From NCBI RefSeq assembly GCF_900115345.1, contig NZ_FOWC01000002.1, positions 1,098,892 to 1,162,891 of the forward strand: a DNA stretch of 64,000 nucleotides, given 5' to 3'. This document shows positions 9,569 to 18,328 of the stretch, piece after piece. A program made the position numbers and the translations under genes. The notes below the pieces were generated by a model. The model made no database searches, was not told where the DNA came from, and was given only the letters and a program-made list of their open reading frames with translations. How positions within the stretch are numbered: the first letter of the stretch is position 1; each line of letters starts with the position of its first letter. This stretch comes from Amycolatopsis rubida. Lineage in GTDB: Bacteria > Actinomycetota > Actinomycetes > Mycobacteriales > Pseudonocardiaceae.

Positions 9569-9619
9569 GGTAGATCCGGCCTCGCGCGGACCGGCTGGTC
9601 CGATCCGACCAAATCTACC
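9569..9619. promoter_or_regulatory. Inverted repeats upstream of the PucR gene
   Basis: Between the racemase gene and the PucR gene lie GGTAGAT (9569-9575) and its exact inverse ATCTACC (9613-9619), enclosing a smaller palindrome GGACC-GGCT-GGTCC (9588-9601). Position and symmetry suggest an operator for PucR autoregulation; an mRNA hairpin is an alternative. No run of T follows, so a classical terminator is less likely. Confidence 0.4.
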
Positions 9620-9637
9620 TCCGGAATTCGTAGCGGG

Positions 9638-10744
9638 CTACAAACCAATCCACACCTTTGCCGTGGTCACCTCGTCCAGCAGCTCCGGAATCGGTGCCAC
9701 GCCGAGGCCCGGTCCGGTCGGCACCGGCAGGTGCCCGCCGGACAGCACGAAGGGCTCGGTGATGTCGGTCCGATAGAACCGGTCCGAGGCCGAGGTGTCG
9801 CCGGGCAGGGTGAAGTTCGGCAGCGAGGCCAGCGCGACGTTCGCCGCCCGGCCGAGGCCGGTCTCGATCATCCCGCCGCACCACACCGGGATCCCGTGGG
9901 CCGCGCACACGTCGTGCACCCGCCGTGCTTCCAGGTAACCGCCGACGCGGCCGGGTTTGATATTCACGATCTGGACCGCGCCCAGTTTGATCGCGTCCGC
10001 CGCCGCGCGCGCCGACACGATCGACTCGTCGAGGCAGATCGGCGTCTGGATCCGGCGAGCGAGTTCGGCGTGGCCGAGCACGTCCTCCTCCTCCAGCGGC
10101 TGCTCGATCAGCAGCAGGCCGAACGGGTCGAGGCGGGCCAGCTGCGGCGCGTCGCCGAGGGTGTAGGCGGTGTTCGCGTCGACCTGCAGCAGCACGTCGT
10201 CGCCGAAGCGTTCGCGCACCGCACGCACCGGCTCGACGTCCCAGCCGGGTTCGATCTTCAGCTTGATCCGCACGTAGCCCTCGTCGAGATACCCGCCCAC
10301 GACGTCGAGCAGCTGCGGAATGGTGTCCATGATCCCGACGGAAACACCGCACGGCACGGAATCACGCACCGAGCCGAGTTCGGCGGCGAACGACCGCTCG
10401 TGCGCGCGCAGTTCGGCGTCGAGAACAGCCATCTCCAGCGCGCCCTTGGCCATCCGGTGGCCCTTGAACTTCGCCAGCAGCGGCGTCACCTTCGCCGCGG
10501 TGACGTCCTGCGCGGCCAGCAGCGCCGGAATCAAGTGGTGCCGCAGCACGTGTTCCGCGCCGTCGTTGTACTCCGACGAGTACAGCGGCCCGGCCATCGT
10601 CACGCATTCGCCCCAGCCCTCGCCGGCCGGCGTGACCGCGCGCAGCAGCAACAGCTCGCGGACGGACTGGGTGCCGAACGAAGTCCGGAACGGGGCGACG
10701 AGCGGCATCTGCACCCGGCGCAGTTCCACACCGCTGAGTTTCAC
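9638..10744 (-). CDS. N-succinylamino acid racemase / o-succinylbenzoate synthase (enolase superfamily)
   Basis: A 368-residue enolase-superfamily enzyme almost identical, as I recall the sequence, to the crystallised Amycolatopsis racemase/OSBS. All metal and acid-base residues are present: KLK (Lys161, Lys163), Asp189 in VDANTAY, Glu214 in IEQPLEEED, Asp239 in CLDES and Lys263 in NIKPGRVGG. It racemises N-succinyl (and more weakly N-acetyl) amino acids using a divalent metal. The start is GTG at 10744, overlapping the upstream acyltransferase stop (GTGA) behind a strong GGAGGAG site; an open extension to 10849 lies wholly inside that neighbour. Racemisation, not menaquinone synthesis, is favoured because no men genes are nearby and acylase-type genes are. 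Confidence 0.95.
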   Translation of the reverse strand: MKLSGVELRRVQMPLVAPFRTSFGTQSVRELLLLRAVTPAGEGWGECVTMAGPLYSSEYNDGAEHVLRHHLIPALLAAQDVTAAKVTPLLAKFKGHRMAKGALEMAVLDAELRAHERSFAAELGSVRDSVPCGVSVGIMDTIPQLLDVVGGYLDEGYVRIKLKIEPGWDVEPVRAVRERFGDDVLLQVDANTAYTLGDAPQLARLDPFGLLLIEQPLEEEDVLGHAELARRIQTPICLDESIVSARAAADAIKLGAVQIVNIKPGRVGGYLEARRVHDVCAAHGIPVWCGGMIETGLGRAANVALASLPNFTLPGDTSASDRFYRTDITEPFVLSGGHLPVPTGPGLGVAPIPELLDEVTTAKVWIGL

Positions 10745-11622
10745 TGCTCCTCCTTGGAGATCACGTAGAAGCCGGCTCGGTCGAAGCCGGTCACCCGGCC
10801 GCCCGCGGCCATCAGCCCGCCGAGCGATTCGCGCAGCGCGGCCCGCCACGCGTCCGCCTTGCCGGGATGGGTGGCGCGCAGGCCTTCGATGTCCGGCGGG
10901 ACCGCGACGAGCACCACCGGCGCGTCCGCTTCGCCGGCGGCCGGACCGCCGTCCGCGGCTACTTCAAGGGCCACTGCCGCGCCCTGGTCGAGCAAAACCT
11001 TCGCGTCCGTGCGAATCGGCTCGCCGAACGCGGCGGCCCGCACGGTCGGACTGGCCAGGTCCCAGGACACCATCAGCCGGTCGGTGTCGCCCGAACCGTT
11101 GATGCCGTCCGCCATCGGCCCGTAGAAATCTGGCAGGTAACGCACCGGGAGCGCGCCGAGTTTGCCGAGGTTGAAATAGCCGTTGCGGCGCACCAGCGGA
11201 TCGAAGGTCCATTTGATCGTCGAGACGTCCTGCGCCAGCGCCCAGCCGCGCTGATGCAATTTCAGCGCGTATCCGATTCCACGACCCGCGCCGGCCTTGG
11301 ACACCCCGGCGATGTGACTGTGCAGACTGCCTTTTCCGGGATTTCCGAAAAAGCCGACACACGCACCGAGCAGTTCTCCGCCGGCGAACGCGCCTGCCAC
11401 GTAATTCCCTGCCGACGACAGCGCGCGCAGCAGCTCCGTGGTCACCGGCCGGGTTCCCGGCGCGGACCGCCAGATCGTCTCGAACAGGACTCCGACCGCC
11501 GTCATTTCCGCGATCTCGGTGATTTCCCGGACTTCGGCCCCCGAGGCGCCGGCGGCCGCCCGGGCGAGCGCGACCGCCTCGTCCGCGACGGGTCTTTCCG
11601 TGTTCATCGCAAGATTCGTCAC
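10741..11622 (-). CDS. GNAT-fold acyltransferase, predicted amino acid N-succinyltransferase
   Basis: A 293-residue protein with an acetyltransferase-type acyl-CoA region near AGAGRGIGYALKLHQR. The pattern WTFDPLVRRNGYFNLGKLG and the RYLPDFYGPM stretch are typical of a conserved GNAT-like family. GTG at 11622 is preferred (AAAGGA 7 nt upstream); ATG at 11607 is the alternative. The gene is coupled to the racemase by a 4-nt overlap. In the Geobacillus D- to L-amino acid pathway a GNAT enzyme succinylates D-amino acids before racemisation, so the same role is inferred here; acyl donor and substrate are not shown by the sequence. Confidence 0.82.
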   Translation of the reverse strand: MTNLAMNTERPVADEAVALARAAAGASGAEVREITEIAEMTAVGVLFETIWRSAPGTRPVTTELLRALSSAGNYVAGAFAGGELLGACVGFFGNPGKGSLHSHIAGVSKAGAGRGIGYALKLHQRGWALAQDVSTIKWTFDPLVRRNGYFNLGKLGALPVRYLPDFYGPMADGINGSGDTDRLMVSWDLASPTVRAAAFGEPIRTDAKVLLDQGAAVALEVAADGGPAAGEADAPVVLVAVPPDIEGLRATHPGKADAWRAALRESLGGLMAAGGRVTGFDRAGFYVISKEEQ

Positions 11623-11654
11623 GGGATGATCCTTTCCCGGCTTCCCCCGGAGAG

Positions 11655-12812
11655 TCACCGTCGTGCTCGACCAGAATCGCCGTCCGGATTCGTCGGAACC
11701 GACGGACTTCCCTTGGTCAGCACGTTCTCCACCAGCGCGGCCAGCAACGCCGTCCGCCGCGGCAATTCCTCGACCAGGACATGTTCGTGATCGGCGTGCG
11801 CGCCGCCGCCGACCGCACCGAGACCGTCGAGCGTCGGTACGCCCAGGCCCGCGGTGTAGTTGCCGTCCGAAGCCCCGCCGACGGCGGCCTCGGTCAATTC
11901 CGGCAATCCCAGTTCCGCGGCCAATTCCTTCGCCAGCCCGAACAACGCGGCCGAGGAAACCGCGTCCAGCGGCGGCCGGTTGATCCCGCCGGTGACCCGG
12001 ACCTGTGCGTCTTCCAGCACCGGTTGCAACGCGCGTACCTCGCGGTCGACGCGAAGCTGTTCTTCCTCGTCCCACACGCGCACGTCGACCTCAACCGCGG
12101 CTGCGGCAGGCACGGTATTCACCGTGGTACCAGCCGAAAGCACCGTCGGCACGACACTGGTCCCGCGCTCCGGACTGGCGAGCGCGGCGACCGCGAGCAC
12201 CTGGTGCGCGATCTCGACCCCGGCGTTGATCCCCTTTTCCGGTTCGAGCCCGGCGTGCGAGGCGCGTCCGGTCACCTCGATCCGGTAGTGGGAAACGCCT
12301 TTGCGCCGGGTTTTGATCGCGCCGCCGTCCGCCGAAGCCTCCAGCACGAACGCCGCCGCGCAGCCCCGCGCCTCTTCCTCGATCAGCCCGCGCGACGACG
12401 GCGAACCCAGTTCCTCGTCCCCAGTGACCAAAATGGACAGTCCACTTCGGTCGGCCAGCGAAGCCGCGACATGCAGTGCCATTACGACGCCGGTCTTCAT
12501 GTCGAAGCAGCCCGGACCGCGCAAGACACCGTCCTGCAAGGAAAACGGATGCGTCTCCAGCGATCCCATCGGCCAGACCGTGTCATGATGACCAAGCAGC
12601 AATACCCGCGGCGGACTGTCGCCGAACCGCCAGCGCAGATGTGTCCGTCCATCCAGGATAATCCGTTCCGGCTCCACGCCAAGCAACGCCTCGCCGACAC
12701 CGGTCAGCACGTCCGCGCTGTGCGCCACCGCGGCAAGGTCGGCCGATGGGGATTCGCAACGCACCAAAGTTTCGATGTCGGCGAGCAAAGCGTCCACATT
12801 GAACTCGGTCAT
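11655..12812 (-). CDS. M20-family metallopeptidase, predicted N-acyl-L-amino acid deacylase
   Basis: A 385-residue M20 enzyme of the carboxypeptidase G2/ArgE/DapE type with a complete two-metal site: HHDTVW, GCFDMKTG, the EE pair in GDEELGSPSS, Glu in VLEASADGG and the late His in GGGAHADHEHV. A lid/dimerisation domain lies around residues 180-290. No signal peptide is visible. It overlaps the upstream D-aminoacylase by 4 nt and precedes the acyltransferase by 32 nt. The racemase partner makes desuccinylation of N-succinyl-L-amino acids the best guess. Other M20 activities, such as glutamate carboxypeptidase, cannot be excluded. Confidence 0.88.
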   Translation of the reverse strand: MTEFNVDALLADIETLVRCESPSADLAAVAHSADVLTGVGEALLGVEPERIILDGRTHLRWRFGDSPPRVLLLGHHDTVWPMGSLETHPFSLQDGVLRGPGCFDMKTGVVMALHVAASLADRSGLSILVTGDEELGSPSSRGLIEEEARGCAAAFVLEASADGGAIKTRRKGVSHYRIEVTGRASHAGLEPEKGINAGVEIAHQVLAVAALASPERGTSVVPTVLSAGTTVNTVPAAAAVEVDVRVWDEEEQLRVDREVRALQPVLEDAQVRVTGGINRPPLDAVSSAALFGLAKELAAELGLPELTEAAVGGASDGNYTAGLGVPTLDGLGAVGGGAHADHEHVLVEELPRRTALLAALVENVLTKGSPSVPTNPDGDSGRARR

Positions 12813-14284
12813 CGCGGCTCACCTCGCAGCGGCTGGCCGGGGAAGGCGTCGGTGAGCAACTGCCCGTCGCGCACCACCGCAGTGCCCGCGACGAACAGGT
12901 GCCGGACGCCGACCGCGGGCCGGGTCGCGTCGAAATACGTTGCGGCGTCGGTGATCGTGGCCGGATCGAGGACGACGATGTCCGCGTCGGCGCCGACGTT
13001 CAACCGGCCCTTGCTCCGCGCACCGGGCGCGACCTCGTCGAGTACCCGTGCCGGGAGGTAGGAGCAGCGCCGGAACGCCTCCAACCAGGTCCAAACCCCG
13101 GCCTCGCGCACCATCAGCCGCAGCGACTTCGAGAACGTCCCCGCCGTGCGCGGATGCGTCGCGCCACCGGGCGGCAGCGGCCACTCGGTGGATTCGTTGG
13201 CCCCGTTCTGCCAGTAGACCGGCATGGCGTCGCTTGCGACGATCGAGTCCGGGAAAGCCAGCGCCTGGTGCAGCAAAGCGCGGTCGACCGGGTCCTCCTC
13301 GTCGAGAAACTCCAGAATGCACGGCGCACCCGGCGTCTCGGCGCGAACCTGCAGCAACCGGCCCTCGTCCGCGATCCGCTCGCCGGTCTCCAGCAGGATC
13401 ACCCGCGACGGGTTGAGGCCCTTCATCTTCAGCCGCTCCGGCGAGATGAAAGCCGCGCCGACCGCGGTGCTGCCCGCGCCGTAGGGATAGGCCTCGACCG
13501 TCACCCGCGACCCCGCGGAGCGGCCTGACTCCAGCGCGCCGAGCACGCGGTCGATGTGCCGTCCGGAAGTGCTGTTGACGTGGCAGTGGTGCATCGCCGC
13601 ACCAGTCTCGGCCGCGACGATCGCGATCTCCTCCGACCCGTCGGCTGGCGTGCCCGGGTCGACCTCGACCAGCTCGCGGACGTGCGTGTACGTCGGTGCT
13701 TCGGCCTGTTTCGCCAGCTTCGCCAAGGCCAGGAACTCGGCCGGATCGCTGGCCGGCGCGTACCCGAGCAGCACCCCGACGCCGAGCGCGCCCGCCGCCA
13801 GCTCACCCTCCACCAGGGACAGCCAGGCGGCCAGCTCGGTCTTCGACGACGACCGCTGCCAGGCCGGATTGCCGAGCACGGAGAGCCCGGTGTTGATGTT
13901 CGCGTCCGGTTCGATGCCCGCGAGCACCTTCGCCCGCGCGGAACCCCACGAGGCCGAGAAGCCGTAGTGCAGCGGACGCCCCGCCGCGGCGGCCTCGGCG
14001 TAGGCCCGTTCGACCGGCATCAGCCCGGCCTCCAGGTCGAGCGCCGTGGTGACGCCGTCCATGGCTTGCAGCCGCTGTCCCGCGATCGTGTGCACGTGGC
14101 TGTGCAGATCGATGAACCCCGGTCCGACGATGTACCCGGCGACGTCGATCTCGACCTGGTCGTCCGCACTCGGCAGTCCCGGTCCGACCGCGATCACCTC
14201 GCCGTCGGATACCAGCACGTCAGCTGTGCCGTCGAAGCCCGTAGCCGGGTCGATGACGCGACCGCCACGCAGCAGTGTCCGCAT
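12809..14284 (-). CDS. N-acyl-D-amino acid deacylase (D-aminoacylase family amidohydrolase)
   Basis: A 491-residue amidohydrolase-superfamily enzyme. The metal-binding HSH motif occurs at residues 61-63 (GFIDLHSHVH); later metal and catalytic positions include THVREL, HHCHVNSTSG and SDAMPVYW. The C-terminal beta-sandwich returns with KGRLNVGADADIVVLDP. These enzymes hydrolyse N-acyl-D-amino acids, releasing D-amino acids. It is the first gene of the run, with GAGGAGG before ATG at 14284. It overlaps the M20 gene by 4 nt. Together with the acyltransferase, racemase and M20 enzyme it suggests conversion of acylated D-amino acids to L-amino acids. A dihydroorotase-like or D-glutamate deacylase specificity is possible. 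Confidence 0.87.
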   Translation of the reverse strand: MRTLLRGGRVIDPATGFDGTADVLVSDGEVIAVGPGLPSADDQVEIDVAGYIVGPGFIDLHSHVHTIAGQRLQAMDGVTTALDLEAGLMPVERAYAEAAAAGRPLHYGFSASWGSARAKVLAGIEPDANINTGLSVLGNPAWQRSSSKTELAAWLSLVEGELAAGALGVGVLLGYAPASDPAEFLALAKLAKQAEAPTYTHVRELVEVDPGTPADGSEEIAIVAAETGAAMHHCHVNSTSGRHIDRVLGALESGRSAGSRVTVEAYPYGAGSTAVGAAFISPERLKMKGLNPSRVILLETGERIADEGRLLQVRAETPGAPCILEFLDEEDPVDRALLHQALAFPDSIVASDAMPVYWQNGANESTEWPLPPGGATHPRTAGTFSKSLRLMVREAGVWTWLEAFRRCSYLPARVLDEVAPGARSKGRLNVGADADIVVLDPATITDAATYFDATRPAVGVRHLFVAGTAVVRDGQLLTDAFPGQPLRGEPR

Positions 14285-14341
14285 GCTTGCCTCCTCGCCT
14301 CGCTGCTGGCGACCCTAGGAGGTTTGCCGGGCAGTACGTTC

Positions 14342-14385
14342 GTGCGCGCGGACGAATCCGGGGCGGCAGATCTATCCGCGCGCAC
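14342..14385. promoter_or_regulatory. Inverted repeat in the divergent region before the D-aminoacylase operon
   Basis: GTGCGCGCGGA (14342-14352) and TCCGCGCGCAC (14375-14385) are perfect inverted arms separated by 22 bp, in the 152-bp gap between the divergent D-aminoacylase and VOC genes. The placement fits an operator controlling the D-amino-acid operon, possibly for the PucR protein. A binding partner is inferred only. Confidence 0.4.
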
Positions 14386-14436
14386 AAACCGGAATTCGCT
14401 GGGCCCGGGGTGCGCGACGGCCCTAAGCTCGCGCCC

Positions 14437-14820
14437 ATGGCCTGCCGGATCACCGAACTCGTCCTCGACTGCGCCGACCCGCAACGGATGGGTGATTTCT
14501 GGTGCGAAGTCCTCGGCTACGTCGAACTAGGCTGGGACGGCGACGACCTCGAAATCGGCCCGCCCGAAGCCGGTTTCGGCGGCCCGCAGCCGACGTTGAT
14601 CCTCAGCCGCGGCACCGACCCGAAACCGGCGAAACTGCCGCTGCACCTGGACGTGAACCCGACCGACCGGGACCAGGACGCCGAACTGGAACGCCTGCTC
14701 GCGGCCGGGGCGCGGCCCGCCGACGTCGGGCAGACCGGGGAGGAGTCGTGGCAGGTGCTCGCGGACCCGGAGGGGAACGTGTTCTGCCTGCTCCGCCGCC
14801 GGGTCGATGCGGTGTCGTGA
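14437..14820 (+). CDS. VOC/glyoxalase-fold protein
   Basis: A 127-residue vicinal-oxygen-chelate protein of the glyoxalase-like type. It contains the typical start MACRITELVLDCADP, the stretch MGDFWCEVLGY, LPLHLDVNPTDRDQDAELER and the C-terminal DPEGNVFCLL. Length matches the single-domain family. No ribosome binding site precedes ATG 14437, but TAAGCT at 14424-14429 sits at -10 distance, suggesting a leaderless transcript. The stop codon lies inside the palindrome at 14814-14859. Members of this subfamily mostly lack a known reaction. Confidence 0.82.
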   Translation: MACRITELVLDCADPQRMGDFWCEVLGYVELGWDGDDLEIGPPEAGFGGPQPTLILSRGTDPKPAKLPLHLDVNPTDRDQDAELERLLAAGARPADVGQTGEESWQVLADPEGNVFCLLRRRVDAVS

Positions 14821-14859
14821 GTGTTCATTCCGGTGAGAACCGGTAGGAACACTCACGAC
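14814..14859. repeat. Dispersed palindrome, copy 1 (convergent gene end)
   Basis: Arms of 13 bp (14814-14826 and 14847-14859, reading GTCGTGAGTGTTC and its inverse) enclose an inner CCGGT-GAGA-ACCGG hairpin. It lies between the convergent VOC and metallohydrolase genes and includes the VOC stop codon, so it probably acts as a bidirectional terminator. Related copies are at 30294, 40746 and 63861. Confidence 0.8.
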
Positions 14860-14867
14860 CCCCAGCG

Positions 14868-15758
14868 CTATGCCAGCCACTCCCCGTACCGAAACGGCCC
14901 GGTCCGGAGCAGGTCGCTGGCGAACTCGAAGCCGTACCCGGTCCGGCCGCGCCGCACCCGGCCCGCCGAGGGCGCGGGGAAATGCGTCGGCAGCAAGACG
15001 GAGTCGCCCGCCTCCGCAAGAATGCGGCTCCGCACCTCCGCCGCCTGCTCCGGTGCGACGCAGTACCTCGTGCTCAGCTCCGGATGCCGGAGCTGCACCC
15101 CGTGGTGCATCGTGTCCCCGGCGAGCAGCACGCTCCCGGCGCTGCCGCGGACCCGCACGCACACGTTCCCTGGCGTATGCCCGGCTGCCGGAACAAGTTC
15201 CGCGTGCTTGCCCACCACCGCGTCCGGAGCAACGAAGCTCAGCTGTCCAGCCTGCTCGATCGGCAGGACGCTGTCGGCCAGGTAGTCGCCAGTCCGGCGC
15301 ATCGCCGCCCCGCCGGCCGCGCTCGACCAGTACCGGAACTCCTCCTCGACCACGAAGTGCGGGACCTCCGGGAAGACCGGTTCCCGCTGCACAGTCACGG
15401 CACCAACGTGATCGGTGTGCAGGTGCGTGAACACGACAGCGTCAACCTCCCGCAGCCCGGTCGCGAGGAACTGCTGCATCCACCGGTCCGGCAGCTGGTC
15501 GAACTCCGCGCGCCGCCGGTCCTTCCCGGCCCCGACGCACGCGTCGACCACCAGCACCTCGTCCGCCGAACAGACGAGGAACGACTGGATGACGAAGACG
15601 AGTTTCCCCGCCGCCCGGTCGAACCACGGTTCCTGGGCGTACCAGCCGGCCAGGTCCGGTTCGAGTCCGGGGAAGAACTCCCCGGGCTCGATCAGCAGCC
15701 GGTCGTCCTCGATGAGGGGAACGACCGCGACGTCACCGAGATCGAACCAGTGCGCCAT
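14868..15758 (-). CDS. MBL-fold metallohydrolase
   Basis: A 296-residue metallo-beta-lactamase-superfamily hydrolase. The zinc motif is THLHTDHVG, followed by AAGHTPGNVCVRV and LLAGDTMHHG, with a late His in LLPTHFPAP. This is the pattern of AHL-lactonase-like and methyl parathion hydrolase-like members. It starts inside the end of the MFS transporter gene (26-nt overlap), so the esterase, transporter and this enzyme form one operon. A cytoplasmic lactonase or esterase role after uptake is inferred; the substrate is unknown. Confidence 0.86.
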   Translation of the reverse strand: MAHWFDLGDVAVVPLIEDDRLLIEPGEFFPGLEPDLAGWYAQEPWFDRAAGKLVFVIQSFLVCSADEVLVVDACVGAGKDRRRAEFDQLPDRWMQQFLATGLREVDAVVFTHLHTDHVGAVTVQREPVFPEVPHFVVEEEFRYWSSAAGGAAMRRTGDYLADSVLPIEQAGQLSFVAPDAVVGKHAELVPAAGHTPGNVCVRVRGSAGSVLLAGDTMHHGVQLRHPELSTRYCVAPEQAAEVRSRILAEAGDSVLLPTHFPAPSAGRVRRGRTGYGFEFASDLLRTGPFRYGEWLA

Positions 15759-16962
15759 CGCGCTCCCTCCTCGCCTTCGGCCGCACCCGGCTCAACCCCA
15801 CCGCGCAAGCGATGGCGACCAGCACTGGAACGGCGGTCGCCAGGACGATCGTCTGTGCCGACAACGCCAGCGCGAGCAAGAGACCCGCGACACCCGGCCC
15901 GACGATCGACCCGATCCGCCCCAGCGCCGCGGCCCAGCCGACGCCGGTGGTGCGAGTGTGTGCGGGATAGATCGAGACCGCGAGGGTCAACTGGCCGATC
16001 TGCCCGGCCGTGACCCCGAAACCGGCACCGGCCAGCAGCACGAACAGCAGGGTCTCGCCGACCGGCACGGTCGCGACGAGGACCATGCACACGGCCCCGA
16101 TGGCGGGCATCAGGATCAGCGCCCGGGCGATTCCGATCCGCGCGGCCAGCGGGATGAGCACCAGGCCGCCCGCGATCCCGCCGAGGGTGAGGAACGCGAG
16201 TCCCAGCGGAGCCGTACCCGCAGCGAAACCGTATCCGGTGAGCAGCGTCGGCACCCAGGAGATCAGCACGTACGCGGTGATGAAGATGAGGAACGAGAAC
16301 GCCCAGATGAGCGACGTCGGCAGGCGCAACCCCGGACCGAACAGCCTGCTCACCTTGGCCTCCTGCTTCGCGTTGCTCTCCACCGAGGGCTCGCGCGTGG
16401 GCAGCACCACGGCCATGACCGCGGCCAGCGCCAACGGAGCCAGCCCAGCGACGTAGAAAACCCCGGCGGACCCGACGCCGTGCAGCAGCTTCCCGCCGAA
16501 GAACCCGCCGAGGCTGCTCCCGGAAGCAAGCCCGAGGGTCACGGCCACGGAAACCAGCTCCCGACGACCCTCCGCGCTGTGTTTCGTCGCCAGCGCGACC
16601 CCGGCAGGCAGCACCAGTCCGAGGCCCAGCCCGGTGATCAGGCGGGTCGTGGCGAAGACCGGCATGGACTTCAGGTGCAGGATCGCGGCGGTCAGCACGG
16701 TCGCGCCCGCGAAGATCAGGACACCCGTGAGCACCACCGACCGAGCCTTCATGCGGGCACCGATGTAACCCGCGGCCAGATACCCCAGGACAACCCCGAT
16801 GTTGGTCAGCACCAACGGCAGAGTGAAGGCGGCGGGAGCGGAACCCCATTCCTGCGACAGTGTCGGGATCGTGAACGACAGTGCGGCAGTGTCGAAGCCG
16901 TCCAGCAGGACAGCGAGGAAGCAGAGCAGGACAACTGGCCAGTGGATTCCGGGTTTGCTCAT
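15733..16962 (-). CDS. MFS transporter, aromatic acid:H+ symporter type
   Basis: A 409-residue major facilitator protein with about twelve hydrophobic segments. LLDGFDTAALSFTIP in helix 1 carries the DGFD motif typical of the aromatic-acid symporter (AAHS, PcaK/BenK-like) group. ATG 16962 was chosen because it overlaps the upstream esterase stop as ATGA and GGAG lies 8 nt ahead. The open frame upstream is esterase sequence in another frame. Import of an aromatic acid or small organic acid, perhaps the esterase product, is inferred. Confidence 0.88.
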   Translation of the reverse strand: MSKPGIHWPVVLLCFLAVLLDGFDTAALSFTIPTLSQEWGSAPAAFTLPLVLTNIGVVLGYLAAGYIGARMKARSVVLTGVLIFAGATVLTAAILHLKSMPVFATTRLITGLGLGLVLPAGVALATKHSAEGRRELVSVAVTLGLASGSSLGGFFGGKLLHGVGSAGVFYVAGLAPLALAAVMAVVLPTREPSVESNAKQEAKVSRLFGPGLRLPTSLIWAFSFLIFITAYVLISWVPTLLTGYGFAAGTAPLGLAFLTLGGIAGGLVLIPLAARIGIARALILMPAIGAVCMVLVATVPVGETLLFVLLAGAGFGVTAGQIGQLTLAVSIYPAHTRTTGVGWAAALGRIGSIVGPGVAGLLLALALSAQTIVLATAVPVLVAIACAVGLSRVRPKARRERDGALVRSR

Positions 16963-18215
16963 GGCGTGTTCTCCAGTGCGTGAGAAGGATTCCCGATCCG
17001 GACGCTGTCGCCGCCCCAGCCCGGCGAGCCCGAGCGGGCGAATCCGGTCCACCACAAGCGCATCTGGGCACCAAGGCGTTCGACGTCAGCCCAGCTTGTT
17101 TCGCCCAGCATCGGGCTCCCGCGCCAGGATTCCCGGGTGCCTAACAGGAACGGCAGTTCGAGACAGTGGATCGCGCCGTGGCCGCCGTGTTCCGGAGCCC
17201 AGTCGAACTCGTAGGAGTACGCGCCGTACTGCTGTGCCAGCTCACGCGCCGGGCGACCGAAAAGCGGCTCGGTCTGGTCAACGATCGCTTGCCGGATCCC
17301 GTCGTCCGGCAGCCCGATCGCGAACGCCGCGCACTCCCGTGTGGTGTATCCGATCATCAAGTCCGGCAACGGATCGGTCAGTCGCACATCCAGATCGACG
17401 ATCCCGAAAGGCGGCCGGGTCGACGTCGGGTCCTTCGCGGCGTGCCATCGGAGAGTGCGCAACTGCGCGGCCAGCAGCTGGTCCACCGAAGCGGTGGCCG
17501 GATCTCCGCCGGCCGCGTCGACGAAATACCGGCCGAGTTCAAGGGCCGCATCACGTTTCTGGATAATCCCAGGGTCCGGAGAACTCTGGACGATCGCCCG
17601 CCGGATGAGCGGACGACTGTCCGGCTTGGACACCAAGGCGAGCGTCGAAAGCGCGCCCGCCGACTGCCCGAAGACGGTGACGTTGCCCGGGTCGCCGCCG
17701 AAGGCCGCGATGTTGTCCCGCACCCATTCGAGCGCGAGCACCTGGTCCGCCAGGCCGAGATTGCCCTCGCTGACGCCGTCGCAGACCAGGTAACCGAACG
17801 CCCCCAGCCGGTAGTTGACCGACACGACAACCACGTCGCCGTCCGCGGCGAGCCGTCCGCCGTCGTACCAGGCAAGTGTGCCGCCTCCGCTCAGGAAACC
17901 GCCGCCGTGCAGCCACACCAGCACCGGGCGTGCGCCGGTCAGCGCGGGCGTCACGACGGCAAGGTTGAGGCAGTCCTCGGACTGGGGCGGTTCATTCCGC
18001 GGCGGCCCCATCGCGGCTTCCAGGCGCGAACCGAGCTGCGGGCAGATCGGCCCGGGCAGCACCGCCTCGGAACGCGGCGTGGCCGGTCGCGGCGGCTGGA
18101 ACCGCTCGGCGGCGCCGTATCGCACGCCACGGAACCGCAGCAGGCCGTCGTCGCTGTGAACGCCGGTGACCGGACCGGACGGCGGCTGGGCAGTGACAGG
18201 CTGGCATTCGGTCAT
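16959..18215 (-). CDS. Type B carboxylesterase
   Basis: A 418-residue alpha/beta-hydrolase of the carboxylesterase/cholinesterase family. The family signature EDCLNLAVVTP, the oxyanion-hole sequence LVWLHGGGFLSGGG and the nucleophile elbow VFGQSAGA are all present. The late histidine is probably in the segment HGGHGAIHCLELPF. It is shorter than the ~500 residues usual for the family, which is common for actinobacterial members. There is no signal peptide. It leads an operon with the MFS transporter (4-nt overlap) and the MBL enzyme. Start at ATG 18215 is supported by AAAGGAG 8 nt upstream. Confidence 0.88.
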   Translation of the reverse strand: MTECQPVTAQPPSGPVTGVHSDDGLLRFRGVRYGAAERFQPPRPATPRSEAVLPGPICPQLGSRLEAAMGPPRNEPPQSEDCLNLAVVTPALTGARPVLVWLHGGGFLSGGGTLAWYDGGRLAADGDVVVVSVNYRLGAFGYLVCDGVSEGNLGLADQVLALEWVRDNIAAFGGDPGNVTVFGQSAGALSTLALVSKPDSRPLIRRAIVQSSPDPGIIQKRDAALELGRYFVDAAGGDPATASVDQLLAAQLRTLRWHAAKDPTSTRPPFGIVDLDVRLTDPLPDLMIGYTTRECAAFAIGLPDDGIRQAIVDQTEPLFGRPARELAQQYGAYSYEFDWAPEHGGHGAIHCLELPFLLGTRESWRGSPMLGETSWADVERLGAQMRLWWTGFARSGSPGWGGDSVRIGNPSHALENTP

Positions 18216-18328
18216 CGCGGCTCTCCTTTGAGCGGGTCCGGCACCTTCGACCCGCAGTCAGGCTAAGAAAGTCCGGAATGCCTGACCAATGCTCTTTGCC
18301 GCCCGAGACATGCTTGCCCGGCTATACC

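Noticed and set aside
9638..10744. Menaquinone o-succinylbenzoate synthase (MenC) as the physiological role
   Set aside because: The enzyme family can do this, but no other men gene is in the window and the gene is coupled to an acyltransferase and a deacylase.
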